From NCBI GenBank assembly GCA_021399435.1, contig JAJTUP010000017.1:1054001-1118000 (forward strand): a DNA stretch of 64,000 nt, written 5' to 3'. This document shows positions 33,180 through 44,707 of this stretch, one piece after another. The first letter of the stretch is position 1, and every line of letters starts with the position of its first letter. The DNA is from Diaporthe sp. PMI_573 (Eukaryota > Ascomycota > Sordariomycetes > Diaporthales > Diaporthaceae). Both the position numbers and the translations under genes were made by a program. Under the pieces are notes generated by a model. That model was given only the letters and a program-made list of their open reading frames with translations. It ran no database searches and was not told where the DNA came from.

Positions 33180-34530
33180 TCTTGAGAGGCCCGCAGGTCG
33201 GCCCTATAGAGGAGGCTGTTCTTTTGCGGGCCGGTTGGCCCGGTACCACCACCGATGAGGAACCGGATCCGGGAGACAACGCGCTTTCAAGACGCTTGTT
33301 GACGAGAATATCGCGGATAGATCTAAAAATAGATGAATCCCCTACGTGCAATCCACCGGTTGCAGAAGAAAGGGATAGTCGCAGCTAAACCTCGTTATTC
33401 CTTGGCATGCCGACCACGGGAAGCTGCCACTTCTCCGGCGCGGGGCGGCGGGGTACGTTTTCGACTGTTTCGGCTCGATATGAATTTGTGTCTGGGTCTC
33501 CAGCATTAAAGCTACGAGTATTTCATCACAGTATGTTGGGAAAGAAGATTCCAGAAACATTATACGATTCTCAACCCCGCCTGATCGATGGTGGCGGCAT
33601 TATTGTACTATACATGGACTACTGCACACGGTCCATTTGTACAAACTGTCTCGGCTTCGGGGTTGGGGGGTTAGCTCATAAGTTAACAATCGTACAGCCC
33701 GCCGATGATCGCGGGGAATGACAATCTCGAGGGTATGGTTTGCGATGGGCGATCGACACATGTGGAAATCCGTCTCGGCCGCCTCTAACTACCGCAGCAC
33801 TGCAGGATGGCGGTAATGGTCGGCGGCGTTGTTGTCAAGCCTCCACTCAGCGTCGGTCGACGACGTCGGCATTCCTTGAGACTATCAGAGAGATCCCAGA
33901 AGTGCTGACTCGGTATATAGGCGCCGCGGATGTCTGGTCGAGCGTCGTTTACGCTGAACCGGTCGATAAGTGCGGGTGCTGCGCAACACCGACCGTCGTG
34001 CGCCAGGAGATAGACGCGATCGCCGTGCAGGTGTTCCGCTTCACGGCGTGGCTGCCCCAAGAGCCGGACACGGCAAACGACCGCTGTAGCGAGGACAATA
34101 AAAATGTCTTCCGACGGGAACACAAGCCGGCCATCTACCTCCTCGATTTCTACTAGGGGCTTTTGACGCTATTATCAAAGCTCGAGACCTCGGCGTGCCC
34201 GAATTCTTCGGCAACGCTCTGCTAAATTCAAACTATATACAGGGACAAGGAACATTCCCGCGCAATCTGCTCAGTTGCGAGTCACCTTAAGCTACAACAG
34301 GCTCTCCAAGCCCTATGCCGCCCGGCGCCGCACAACAGCGCTTCTTCGATCAAGGCTCAGATGTTCCTAATAATTTCGTGCATGGTAGGTCGCTCGAAGA
34401 GGTCCCCTCCGCCCTGCATGGTCGGCGGGGCCGCTAACATCCGTTACCTAGAGCCGAATACACCGAAGATCGAGGCGATCGCAACGCCGCCGCCGCCTGC
34501 GCAGCTGGTCGATGACAAGCTCAAGACGTA
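33180..34530. other. GC-rich island without intact genes inside AT-rich DNA
   Basis: The flanks (about 32.2-33.1 kb and 34.5-35.3 kb) are AT-rich, while this block is GC-rich. Several medium frames overlap on both strands (for example 33407-33721 and 33740-34156 plus; 33785-34123 minus). None gives a coherent domain, and the plus-strand frames break repeatedly. It looks like decayed coding or transposon-derived DNA. I cannot name the source. Confidence 0.4.
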
Positions 34531-34665
34531 ATAAAAGTCCTCACGCACGCTATTTGCTTGTACGCACATGTCTTTTAGGATATTTAACTCACTTAAAGTG
34601 TTGTTTCCAATACATACCCTTGTTGGAGATACTTTATGTGTCCTTATTTATTAGAAAAAGGTCAA

Positions 34666-35196
34666 TCAAGTACTCTGGACTAGCTTAAACTTATAAAAGC
34701 AGGATACAATTGTCGTGAATATAAGTGAGAATGAAACAGTCCCTAAAGTAACCCAGGCTGTGGGAGACCAAGTACCATCTCGAGCTGTGTATATGTTGAT
34801 AATAAGGGTGATGAGGCCACTTATACAGTTATATATACCAGGGCTAGCATATATGTTAATATTTAAATATTTTTACATATATATGTATATAACTTACTAG
34901 AATATGTGATTTAGAACCCAAATATAGTTGTATCTAAACTTAAACCAAAGGCTAGCTAGCGATAGAATGCCTATTAGATAGCAGATACCCGCAAGAGGCA
35001 GTAGAGGAATGTTCACTACAGCCTTTACCACCTGAGAATCCCCAAGAGCGTAGGACCTTTCTCGTAGCGAGGTGAAAGTACCTGGGAGAATGAAAAACCC
35101 GGCAAGTACAATCCATGATGCCAGCGCAGCTGCTCCGTTGTAACACACGGGGATCCGGTCTGAGGCGATAATCATACCCCGATAGGTTTGCGCCAT
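34666..35196 (-). CDS. Small integral membrane protein, copy 1 of a paralogous pair
   Basis: Exons 34898-35196 and 34666-34843 are joined by a 54-nt intron (GTAAGT...GCTAG), giving 158 residues. Exon 1 alone would end in a stop, which is why the second half is easily missed. There are four hydrophobic segments: ASWIVLAGFFILPGTF, LPLAGICYLIGILSLASLWF, SGLITLIINIY and TLGTVSFSLIFTTIVSCF. A conserved YTARDGTWSPTA loop lies before the last. The paralogue at 49940-50480 has an exon 1 of exactly the same length (299 nt) and the same splice phase. This belongs to a fungal membrane-protein family of unknown function, probably in an internal or plasma membrane. It sits in an AT-rich region. Confidence 0.75.
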
Positions 35197-36489
35197 TAGG
35201 ACTGGGTCGAAGACGGGTAGATGAAAGTCAATATTGATGCAAGTGTAATTGATTTAATTATCCGTTATACAAGGCTATTTCACTCAAGGCCTCTTCGCTC
35301 TATAAAAGGAGCAGAAGACTCATCCTCTCCTACTTTTGTATCATAACCGGGACCTGGGACTCGGGAGCACAAAGATAACCGTGCCTGGTTCAAACTAGAT
35401 TTGTCCGGCATCCTGGTTCACGCCTGTCCTGCATCCAGGTTCACGCCAGTCCTGCATCCGGGGTTCCTGATAGATTTAGCGGCTGCCGTTGGGACCTTGT
35501 GACGCGGCATCTGAGCCGGAAAATTGGGTATAGTCGATGTATTTTTACTTGAGCTACTCTAAAAATAGCGTTGAGTGCCTGGTATGAATCAATATAACAA
35601 ACAAGACTGTGATGAATCAGCACGTCGGCACCAAGGGGACCCGTTCGAGTGACCCAGACAGCCAGGATCGGCTGCCACGACGTCAGGAATCTCGCAACGA
35701 GGTACGGAGTCACGGGAACACGTCATGACCAGGGTTAGGGTCAGGCCGAGTCAGGATCGATGGCGATCCTGTCGAGCCACTGAAGAGTCGAAACATATAA
35801 GGACATGGTTATCACCGCGCTAGGTAGCTTTCATAGAACAGACTCTTCAGTCGTCAATCTAAGTATTCAGTCTAACAACTGGATAGCCTCACAGCCTGTG
35901 ATCATACTCTCGAATATCGGAATCGTGTCTTTACATTGAGACTCAGTCAAGTATCACCTCTGCGCCGTACTACTAACATAAACCCTACAGGTTACCTACT
36001 GAACCCCATAAAGGTTTGGTGTGATCATAATAAAGACGTTCTTCGCACTGTGTTTATTTTTATTCAAAATATATCTATATTTTGTAATGAGATAGGAATA
36101 AAATACAAGAACCTGTCGGAATTACAAATACGATGAAGAGAGCTTCTTTATAAATCCGCCATATATACCTACTTAAGCAGTTTCCTGAAAGAAAGACACT
36201 CAGTTCCTCTAGGTTTTAACGTATTTCATGATAGTTAAAAGAGAAAAGACTTTCCACTCTCTGGAATAATAGACATGAAAACAGAAATTATCGTTTTTAG
36301 CATCCTTGCCACTCTACTTAGGGCAGTGTCTCATCTCTTAATTCTGTTTACTCGGTCTGTTTACTTCGATAGTCCTTGTGAGGCACTCTTCCGGACCCCT
36401 TGCAACCCCATATGACCATCAGGTGACCCCTATATCTTGCATACATCATAGGGCGCCACACCACCCCTGCGCACCCTGGTATTTTCTTC
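35197..36489. other. AT-rich intergenic with short tandem repeat and possible LTR remnant
   Basis: This contains a 23-nt tandem unit (next entry). At about 35700-35960 it holds a leader-like stretch with CATATAAGGACATGG, several ACTCTTCAG/CAGTC blocks and pyrimidine-rich segments that recall a solo LTR of a retrotransposon. I cannot define terminal repeats or a target-site duplication, so the LTR reading is weak. Confidence 0.35.
35408..35467. repeat. 23-nt tandem repeat, about 2.5 copies
   Basis: Two full units of GCATCC-(T/A)-GGTTCACGCC-(T/A)-GTCCT at 35408-35430 and 35431-35453, then a partial third. The two full units differ at two positions. Confidence 0.7.
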
Positions 36490-36872
36490 TTAAATGGGAC
36501 TTATCGTTTGAGTAATTGACTGCTTTAGAATCCCGTATTTCCGCGTACCGCCTTGGCAAACGCTTTCCATGTCTGTGAAGCGCACCAAAGGTGGAATAAT
36601 GGTCATTTCGTGTATCCTGGTAGACCGTTGGTATTTTGGAGGTAGGTATTCGACAAGAGTGATAGTAGCAAATATCTCACCGCAGTAAAATATAATAAAG
36701 AAATAAGATATTCGAGACAAGGTCTAAAATCGGACTCGAAAGAGTTTATGCTGAAGAAGCGGAGCAACGCAAGGGCCGGGTATACGCAAACTAGGATGGG
36801 AGAAAACATATACCATTCTTTCCGAGAGGAGACATCTGTCGTGAACTGGCGTGCTGGGCGGCGGTCGGCCAA
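36490..36872 (-). pseudogene. Frameshifted relative of the 30.7-kb membrane protein
   Basis: Two overlapping minus-strand frames together match the protein at 30662-31042: ...LVCVYPALALLRFFSINSFES...CLEYL in one, then YCGEIFATITLVEYL in the other. At about 36690-36700 one base is missing relative to the intact copy, which shifts the frame just before the third hydrophobic segment. The N-terminal part also diverges. It is most likely a decayed duplicate. Confidence 0.55.
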
Positions 36873-38611
36873 ACAGAAGCGGCGCTTAGCATGATGACGC
36901 TTTTGAACAGAGCCAGTGGCTCGGGAATGCGTTCCACCGTTTACCCAGTTTCTAAGTCGGTCGAGAGTATATCCAGTCTCCGGCGTGTTCTTGATTCTGC
37001 TTTGCCTCGGTCCCGTCTGTGGTAGCTCGTGAGGTTGTAGTGAGTTTTCAATGGCTCTTTGGCTTCAGGTAGTGCAGATGCTGGTAACGGGGACTTCACG
37101 AGCTGCACCATTCTTGGCGCGACTGAAGCGGCAGGCGAAGCGTGTACCGTCTTTGAGGGCGGCAGAATCATATTTGGGCCGGCCCTCTTCGTGATTGACT
37201 GGCCTGTTACCTCGGCGGAGACGCGTTAGGGGCCATGCCAGCATATTAATAGTCAGAGACTCGGAGAAAGGAACATGAGCTCCTCTACTGGAACGCATTC
37301 AGCAGTGGTGGTTGGATCATTTGGATAGCGCTCTGTCCAGCGGTGAAGATTAGGACGTTATCAGATGCAGTGTCGAAACAGACATCGCAGACGATTGATT
37401 AAAAGAGTATTTGATCTCCAGGTTGTCCTGGATGGCCGCCAGTAGTCACGAATATATTGCCCGAGTATCGTCTATTGCGTGATCGCGTCCAGCTCGGTAT
37501 TAAGAGGGTCCGATGACGAATTGCGTACCACCAAATACTTATTTTCCTGTCCTGATCGCTTTAGAAGGACTCTGAAATGGGTGAGTGATCCTGTATATAC
37601 CTGTCTATCGGGAGTGCTGCGCTAGATCTTGCACACATTGTTGGCGGGCCCGATGTGCCTCGAGGTACGTGTCCAACCGGTCGACGCTGCCCCCCCTCCC
37701 CAATTGGCTTCACCGGATGCGTCAGGTCATTTGAACGAGATGTATGAATAGCAATTGCCAAGAATGATTTTGCCCAATACATCCAACGAGATCCTAGAGG
37801 AATGGGGGCTGGGAACATGAGACATGAATTGGAAAGTTAGTAACAAAAGGCGGGAAACGAAGACAGGAAACAGAAAGCTCGACGAGTATTGTGATGTGAT
37901 GGTAAACAAAAAGATGGTCATCCGAGTGCTAGGGCGGCTTTGCTGATAACCTTAACCCAATAACACATTCCTTAAACACGTGGTGGCAAAATATCTGCCG
38001 GTGAGACTCATAGAACAACCATTGAATAGGCGGCGTGATGAACTGACGACCCAGGGAAGTGATTGACCAGACCACAGACGCGTTGGTGCCGCCAGAGCGA
38101 TGCCTTCCAAGACAGGCTAGCATACCTTTTGAATCTTATAAAAAACATTCTCGGGCCTGGGGACTGTATTCAAAGACTCCACTCCGCTGCAAGCCGCCTC
38201 AAGTTGGGTTCTGACCCAATCCTTCTGGGTCCCCAGGTTTCGAACTTCAACTAAATTGCTTATAAGTACAATTCCCGGTTTAGATGGTCGTTCAGCGAGT
38301 GCCAGGAGACCAAAGTCGATTCGCACTCTCAAGCAAGCAATACAGCAAGCCCTAGGTCTTCCTCGGACAACCTCTTACATCCTAAGCAACTGGGCCATGT
38401 GAAGTGGGTCCGAGTAACATTAGAATAGGGTTGAGAGGAGGGTATTCTGGGTTACTTACAGCAATTACTGTACTGTGTTTATTGGTTATAACTGTGGTCG
38501 GCTCTGCGGGCCCCGTTCCGACGGACTCCTTTTCGCCTCTCTCGCTTAATCCTGGGCGTTATATGAATTTTTTTTTTTGGGAAGGATTTACCTCCGCTCG
38601 AGTCTCTAACT
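36873..38611. other. Intergenic, at most one coding fragment
   Basis: No complete gene. A TTGAACGAG half-site of the palindrome occurs near 37733. A possible coding fragment lies at 38117-38332 (listed separately). A run of T lies at about 38567-38577. Confidence 0.45.
38117..38332 (-). other. Possible coding fragment
   Basis: A minus-strand frame with protein-like composition (RIDFGLLALAERPSKPGIVL; LGTQKDWVRTQLEAACSG; PRPENVFYKIQK), ending near a GTATGC that could be a splice donor. The upstream frame is broken by a stop. It may be an exon of a decayed gene. The family is not recognised. Confidence 0.3.
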
Positions 38612-39591
38612 TTAATCTATCAGAATAGGGTGCTCCGGGCTCGAACCAAGACTGGAACAGTAAATCTGGCGCTTGATCCGTAGCATAAATAGACGTTGTG
38701 CAAGGTCATTCGCCCATTCGTCACAGTCCCATTTGACCCAGTAGTCGACGAGGCCCCGCCACAAAGCTTGTGGTTTTGTCAAATTCACATACACCACCAT
38801 GCCTCCTTTCTTCTTTATCTCCCTCACGAACATTTTGACCAAGTTCTTCGGCCCATCGCGCTTGAGCTGAGTGCCAACAATGAAAAGGAAATCTGGACCT
38901 GCGGCTCGATCCTGTTGACTGATTTTCGCGATGACCTCTCCCGATGTATGGAATTGCTGGCCGATTCGGACGACATCCGGTAGAAGAATTCCGACTGATA
39001 CGCGACGTCTGCCTTTCGCCTCTCTGGCCGCAGAATACGCCACACATTCTGAACAGGGCAGATCGTCTTCTGCTGAGAGTTCGGCCTCATAGGCGCCCAA
39101 TGGAAAGGTTAGGGAGCAATGCGAGCAGCGCAGGAGGCGAAGTGAACCATGAAGCAGAACACACTCGACCCCTGGCCTGTTCAGATCCGTGGATAGCCCC
39201 GCTTTGGCCTCAAGCATATCGATATTCTGGGTATAACACCGGAGGAGCTTGCCCCTGTTCGAGAGCTCTTTGATCAGTCCGTGAAGCCTTGTGGGCTTTT
39301 TGGACCTTGCAACCTGGTACAGTTCCAAGGCAGACTTTTGTAGCTGACGTCGTGATGCCCCGTCACGCAAGGCATTTTCACTGAAAAGATCTGCGTACAA
39401 GCCCGCTCTCGAAAGAAAGTCCTGCGTGTTGTAAGCATGGCTCTTCAAGAGGCACGGAAAAGACGTACCGGAATTCCTGCCGCAGTGCTGATTCCTGCAC
39501 CCGTTATCATGATACCTTTGCTTGTCACGTGTACTTGACGAGCGATCACAGAGAGCTCGCGCTCCGAGCTGGGGCCAATGCAAGTCCACAT
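38612..39591 (-). CDS. Sirtuin (Sir2 family, Hst3/Hst4-like NAD-dependent deacylase)
   Basis: Exons 39469-39591 and 38612-39421 are joined by a 47-nt phase-0 intron (GTACGT...CGCAG), giving 310 residues. A minus-strand TATA at 39692-39700 puts transcription start near 39660, so the ATG at 39591 is preferred over the one at 39663. Visible motifs are GAGIS at 31-35 (NAD binding), TQNID at 105-109, catalytic His132 in L-L-H-G-S-L, and zinc-site cysteines C140, C143, C164 and C167. GTQLKRDGPKNLV and VYVNLTKP near the end resemble Hst3/4-type enzymes, which remove acyl groups from histones, notably H3K56ac, in the nucleus. The usual GIPDFRS reads GIPDFLS, an Arg-to-Leu change in the NAD loop that could affect activity. 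Confidence 0.85.
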
Positions 39592-39691
39592 GTTTGGAAG
39601 GCGTGGTGCTGTGATGGTGTTCAGATGTGGAAAGTTTCGAGGATGGGAAAGGAGATGGACCACCCGCCCCCTAAAGGGGGCCTTGCCCGTG

Positions 39692-39700
39692 CTTTATATA
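39692..39700 (-). promoter_or_regulatory. TATA box of the sirtuin gene
   Basis: TATATAAAG on the minus strand, about 100 nt before the chosen ATG at 39591. It argues against the in-frame ATG at 39663, which would fall at the expected transcription start. Confidence 0.5.
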
Positions 39701-40135
39701 CGCAGGAGCTCTCACCTACTGGGTGCCTAAAGCGATCTTCCTTGATAGGCAGGGTACCTCCTTCAGGGTAGCGTCTCAAGAGGCCTCGGGACGGCCTCGG
39801 GACGTGCCGTTGGCCACAGACTTCGTCACGAGCCACACATTCGCTGACTAGACTAGTCCAAAGCATGGACAAGGGCACTTGCTTGCACTTATCCCAGGGC
39901 CATCCCCGCTATAAGCTGTGTAGCACTCAATCATTCGTAGCCAATAACCGCGGGGATGCCTTCAGGCGAGGCTGAAGCGAAGGGGCTACGGTGCCAGTAG
40001 TAATACTCCCGAGGTTAGCTCGGACTCGGACTCTTAAGATATCAAGCTAGCTCGGTCAGGGGCTGCCCAGCGTCTTCACCGCAGAGATGGCAAGCCATTG
40101 GCTTAGGCTTTTAGGTAAGATGCCCGGCACATGTC

Positions 40136-40540
40136 TATAAAAGGAGTCAAGCTTTCCCGCCGCTGGTTCCCTCCCCACCCTCTTCCATCTTCTCGCGCAC
40201 TACAGCTTTAACTCACTCTTCACCATTTGCTGCGTCATGTCTACCTCAAGATCCGCTCGTCCTAGCAGGTGCACTCTTAATTATGAAGTTCGATATGTCT
40301 CCGTGGACGGGATGCGTTCCACGAGGTCCAGCCATTGTGAAAGCTCTCACCGTACAGTTGCCAATCGACCTGGGGGAGGCAATGCAACAAACCGATACCC
40401 TGTCGCAACGGCTCAGGCATCGCGGGTTTGGGGCTTCGGAAGGATCACTCTCGAGGAAAGTGTCCTTGAGCGCGGGTAGACTACAGAGGCACAAACCACC
40501 GCTGGTGCGCCCGAGGCTTGCCACCGGGGCGCACAATTGA
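40136..40540 (+). other. Promoter-like sequence followed by a weak open frame
   Basis: TATAAAAG at 40136-40143 and a CT-rich leader lie before an ATG at 40237. That frame ends after 80 codons, and a second frame runs from 40283 to 40540. Neither gives a recognisable protein, and I found no convincing splice joining them. It may be a small gene, a non-coding transcript or a decayed gene with its promoter still visible. Confidence 0.25.
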
Positions 40541-41109
40541 TGCGCAAGCCGAGTGCAGCGACTCCTGGATCGGCAACCACGCCGTTGCTTCTTCTGAAGG
40601 GAAGGATTCAGACACGCATTACACTACAGACCGGTGAAGGAAATAAGACCTTCGGAAAAAGGAAGCGCAGTTTGCTTGGAGGTCATGAGACCTCTGGGGC
40701 CGGACTGGCACGAATTCTCAGGTTTCGGTTGAAGTGCATGAAATGGTAGGCTTAATACACTCTTGCTCCGACGCCACCAGCAAAGCCGTCATCATCGCCC
40801 TGGCGGAAAGTTCATGACACTCACATGTGTACATGGCGAAGTTCCGAGATACTGTGATCCTTCACGACGTCTGGAAACTGGTCCTGAACGGACGCGAGGG
40901 CTTTCTCACCTGGGCATACACATTCATCGGGGTTGCCTAGAAAGCATATATAAGACCATGCTGCTCGTTTCGGCTGCGTCTCTTACGCATTCTGGCTCGA
41001 TCCTGCTGGGTGGGCAACAAGAGGGCAGTGGGAAATATAGCAAGATTTATATGTATTGGAATTTAGGGACGGACTGCATTCAGGATCTTAATATCCCGGG
41101 CGTAACGTA

Positions 41110-41400
41110 TTAGCGCAGCCTATTTATAATTTCTTGTATATAGGATAGTCTGTCAATGTCCAAGAAGCTTGTAGAGGCTACGGTCCTGTTGATATCTTGG
41201 AGCTGGCGTGTTCGAGATCGCCGGCCACGGTTTGCACCTTGAGCAACCTTTGGCTCATACTTCTCTTGCGGAGCCGCCCACTTGGATGCAAGGCACTTAT
41301 ACCAAGTCTCTGCCAGGAAGTCACCTGTCGCAATAGTCCACTTGTCCAAAGCCACATTGACCGAAAACGGGTCTACTGCGACCTTGTTAGAGAAAAAGTA
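41110..41400 (-). other. Possible terminal exon of an unknown gene
   Basis: A minus-strand frame without an ATG (ALDKWTIATGDFLAETWYK; then a basic stretch RGRRSRTRQLQD; ending DIDRLSYIQEIINRLR) is preceded by a CTAACAAG that could be a splice acceptor at about 41381. The upstream frame at 41433-41642 could be a preceding exon, but the join I tried leaves a stop. Function unknown. Confidence 0.3.
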
Positions 41401-42231
41401 TTGGTGGAGAAATGCTCACTTGAGAATCGCGTTTAGGATGCTGAGCTTCGATCTTCAAGGTTTTTCTCAAAGTTCAATATGGGGACCCGGATGGCCTGTC
41501 TTCTGCTCGGGCCTCCTGTGAATTTCTCCAGAATTGGCAAGGAATGCTGCTTGCCGTTGTATATACCTAGGTACAATGAAGAATAAGCTAAAATCCCCAT
41601 ATCATCAACGGCTTTCATAAGTCCCTGCTTCGGTGCTCTCAATACCTCTCTTGCCCCGGGCCTTTTCGTGACCCGATACCTGCCTGCCTTGCCTAGACAC
41701 TGAACACCACGTCTGACTTGAGACGCTTGATTGCGTTTTTTGGCCCCGGTTACGAGGAGCCGTCCAACGCCTCTTTCCCCTCCATCACGCCGAAACAGCC
41801 GTTGATACCAACGACGGTAATGCGCATAGGCGTGTTTAGTACGTAACAGCCCTCACAGCCTGTCACGTCATTGCCAGCAATGCCTTCTAGGGGATTCCTG
41901 ATAACCCTCAATCGACAAAATCCGGGGCTGGGACGATGACCGACCAGAGTCACCACAAGCCGTGATAAGCTTCTCGGACTTCCCCTTCACGTAAGTACTC
42001 GATAAGTCTATGGTAACATCCCTAAGGGAAGAATGAAGACGTCGATTCGGCTGCATGAGATTAACACGTAATGGAGACTTGAGAGCCTGCCTGCCTGTCT
42101 TCTATGCATAAAACGATGAAAGAAAAACTAATAATGCCAGGCAGGAGAAGAGGTAGCCTATGGACTCCCATGTATCTGCACCTCAGCAGTGCGTGCCCGG
42201 AATGAGTTTCATATGGACTGATTAATTCGCC

Positions 42232-43174
42232 CTATCCTTCCGATGAGAGGGTGCCCAACGAATCTCCCGATGCATCTCTCCGCTCTCCTCGCATGAAACA
42301 GGGTGAATCAAGGACACTCTCCCCCAACGCAGCAGCCTGCAACGGTTGTCCACCCGCAGGCTTCACCACAAGAGGCGCGTGGCAACGCTTCCTAGTAGAA
42401 GGACGATGCGGCGGAGGCGCTGGTGTGCATGGTGCCTCCGGGAGCGGCGGCTGCCCAAGGTCAAGCTTGATGGGGACGTAGAAATCCAGGGGGCGGATAC
42501 GCTTCCTCCCCAGCTTGGGCGGCTCGGGGGCCGTGGCTGCCATGTTGACGGGGGTCTGGGGGGAACTACCTCCGACCTCAGTAAACACATGTTCGGACGC
42601 TGGAGTTGTATCGGATGTGTCGGTGTTGGAAACGCGGGGGTTTTGGTTCTCGGCTGAGCCAGCGAATGTGTATGGCTGCCCCAGGAGCACGAGGTCTCCA
42701 GGGTCGTTGGACGTAGCCTGTCCGGAGCTCTCGCTCAACTCGCTAGCGCCAGCTGCTCTAGCGCCGGCGGATGCTGCCGTGGCTGGAGGATCGGGGCCGG
42801 CTGGGGCAAGGTCCGCCGTGGTACTGGTGCTGGAAGTACTGGAAGCGCTGACGGCGCTGGCTTCGTCTCCGCCGTATCCCTTGCCGACCTTATTGGTGGC
42901 AAGCGCCTTCTTCAGTGTTCCTTGAGGGCTTTTGGGAGCGTTGACCTCTGACTTGGGCCAGTGCCGTTGCTGTTTACGTTAGTCGGCCGGGCACCAAGGG
43001 ACAGGAGTTAGTCACGATCATTTCGCACGAAAGTGGCTACTCCCCGTCATGCTCCAAATTATACGCGGCGTTAGAGTAGGAGTTGGGGAATACCTCGGAG
43101 TTCTGCTTGCTTGGCTCATGGCTATTGCCGAATAATGTCTCCTCCCTGTCCGTATCGGCGTCCGTCTGCGTCAT
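42232..43174 (-). CDS. Proline/serine-rich hypothetical protein
   Basis: Exon 1 is 43094-43174. The intron is 42970-43093 (124 nt, longer than its neighbours but with a perfect CTAAC branch site and AACAG acceptor). Exon 2 is 42232-42969. The product is 272 residues. Most of it is low in complexity: an acidic N-terminus (MTQTDADTDREE), an Ala/Ser/Thr-rich centre, and a Pro-rich C-terminal half containing a more ordered basic-hydrophobic block (KLGRKRIRPLDFYVPIKLDL). No membrane segment or signal peptide is present. Function unknown. Disorder and basic patches would suit a nuclear or scaffold protein. The region is GC-rich compared with its neighbours. Confidence 0.6.
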
Positions 43175-44707
43175 GGCTTCGCGATGTGACCGGAGGACGA
43201 GAAGAGCGAGTACGATGCGAGAAGGTTTAATAGGGAAAACGGATGAGCATGAGAGAGAGGGGCAAAGGAGGATTACTTCCGTGCTCGATGGTACTCATTT
43301 AAGGTCGAATTGCCCTGTCTGGTATCATATCTGTGCCGTCTCATGATATTATCAGTCCTGTCCGCCAACATCTTCACGGCGCGGTTGCCTGCATACAATG
43401 TGACAGGTCTCAGACATGGACCAGCTGCACCAGAAGCCTGGCATCTCCCAGGTCGTACTGCTACTTCTGCTGTCGGCCCTGGAACTGATATGCCGTAGTT
43501 CCCTGGAGGATCTGATGAAGTTTAGAGTTCGTGCATGACCAGATACATAGAACATGTTTGTGCCTCAAAATTTGTAGACCATAAGCACGCCTGCTCCAGG
43601 CTGCCGTGTCGAGGTCAGAGGCCACCAGTAAGCAGTCATAAATTGGAGATATTTACAACGGCGCTGGGAACCGCACTGATCTGCCAAGGCCGGTGTTGGT
43701 GCGTGCTTCGTGCGGCACCCACAAGTTCAGGAAGTTACTCTGGGGAAAAATTGAATTCTCAACCCCGGCCCACCACAGTCCTGGCCCTGCCAAACGGATT
43801 GCGGCTGGCGCTGGCTGCCTGCAGCACCCTTCCCGCCAACACGTCTCCATAACACCAGGAGCTGTCGGTGGTTGAGCCCCCGCAACCGATTGATGGTGGC
43901 CAATTGCCAAGCCGAGCACAGCAGGTCGGCTGATGGGTGTCTGGTATGGTTCGGCTGCCATGGGGACGTGTCGTGGGCGATCTTACGGCAAAGCCTTGCG
44001 TTGAGTTCCTGGTTGACACCAAGCGCGGCTTTTGTACCCACACGTGCAGACGAGCGATCCCAACATATCTGAAGTGTTGATGTGACCAGTCGATTTGACA
44101 CCCGCGGCAACTTGCATGAGAAGACGGCTAGGACACACTATTTCCGGCATGTGTGCAACACACCGGGAGCAAGCCGACGTCCTCCGGACACCATGGCGAC
44201 GGTCACTTAGTCCGGTCCAAGCCGCTGAATCCAGCCCTGCATGAACTTGTTGGTCGAGCACGGCCACTCTGATTAGCGCCACATTGACGTGCAGAGCAGA
44301 GGCGGAGACGGAGACGGAGACGGAGATGGATAATTGTCCCAAGGCTCAGTATTCGGAAGACTAGGGGAAAAGTAAGGTGTGGCCACGATGACACGGGCAA
44401 TTCCATCGCCATGGCGGTTAGCAGTCGTCCCTGCCTTGTATTGCGGAGGCACCGAGCCGCTGCTCGTGAACAGTGAGGCAATGGAGCGTTCTACTTATAT
44501 ATACGAGTAACCGGTCAATAGGTCACAATTCTATTTGCCTTTTCCGGCCCGGCGAAAGGAAGGAGCTGGGGAGGAAAGATGGGTGGGGGAAGACAGAAAA
44601 CCCTGACACCGATGCGGCTCAAATTTGTGCGGCGGGCGAACTACATGAGTACATAGGTGCGTACATAACCCAGCCCCCTCTCCCCCACCCCCTTCACCGA
44701 GCTCAGC
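43175..44707. other. Intergenic with GGAGAC microsatellite
   Basis: No supported gene, although overlapping open frames occur on both strands because of high GC. A GGAGAC hexamer repeat lies at about 44301-44328. Confidence 0.5.

Larger units (their letters stand above)
39701..42231. other. Intergenic with weak gene candidates
   Basis: Two weak candidates are listed separately (40136-40540 and 41110-41400). A duplicated GGCCTCGGGACG block is seen at about 39782-39802. Nothing else is supported. Confidence 0.45.

Noticed and set aside
42346..42925. Plus-strand frames opposite the Pro/Ser-rich gene
   Set aside because: GC-rich shadows; the minus-strand gene has a consistent two-exon structure with a canonical branch site.
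44203..44481. Minus-strand frame containing Arg-Leu repeats
   Set aside because: It arises from the GGAGAC hexamer repeat read on the opposite strand.
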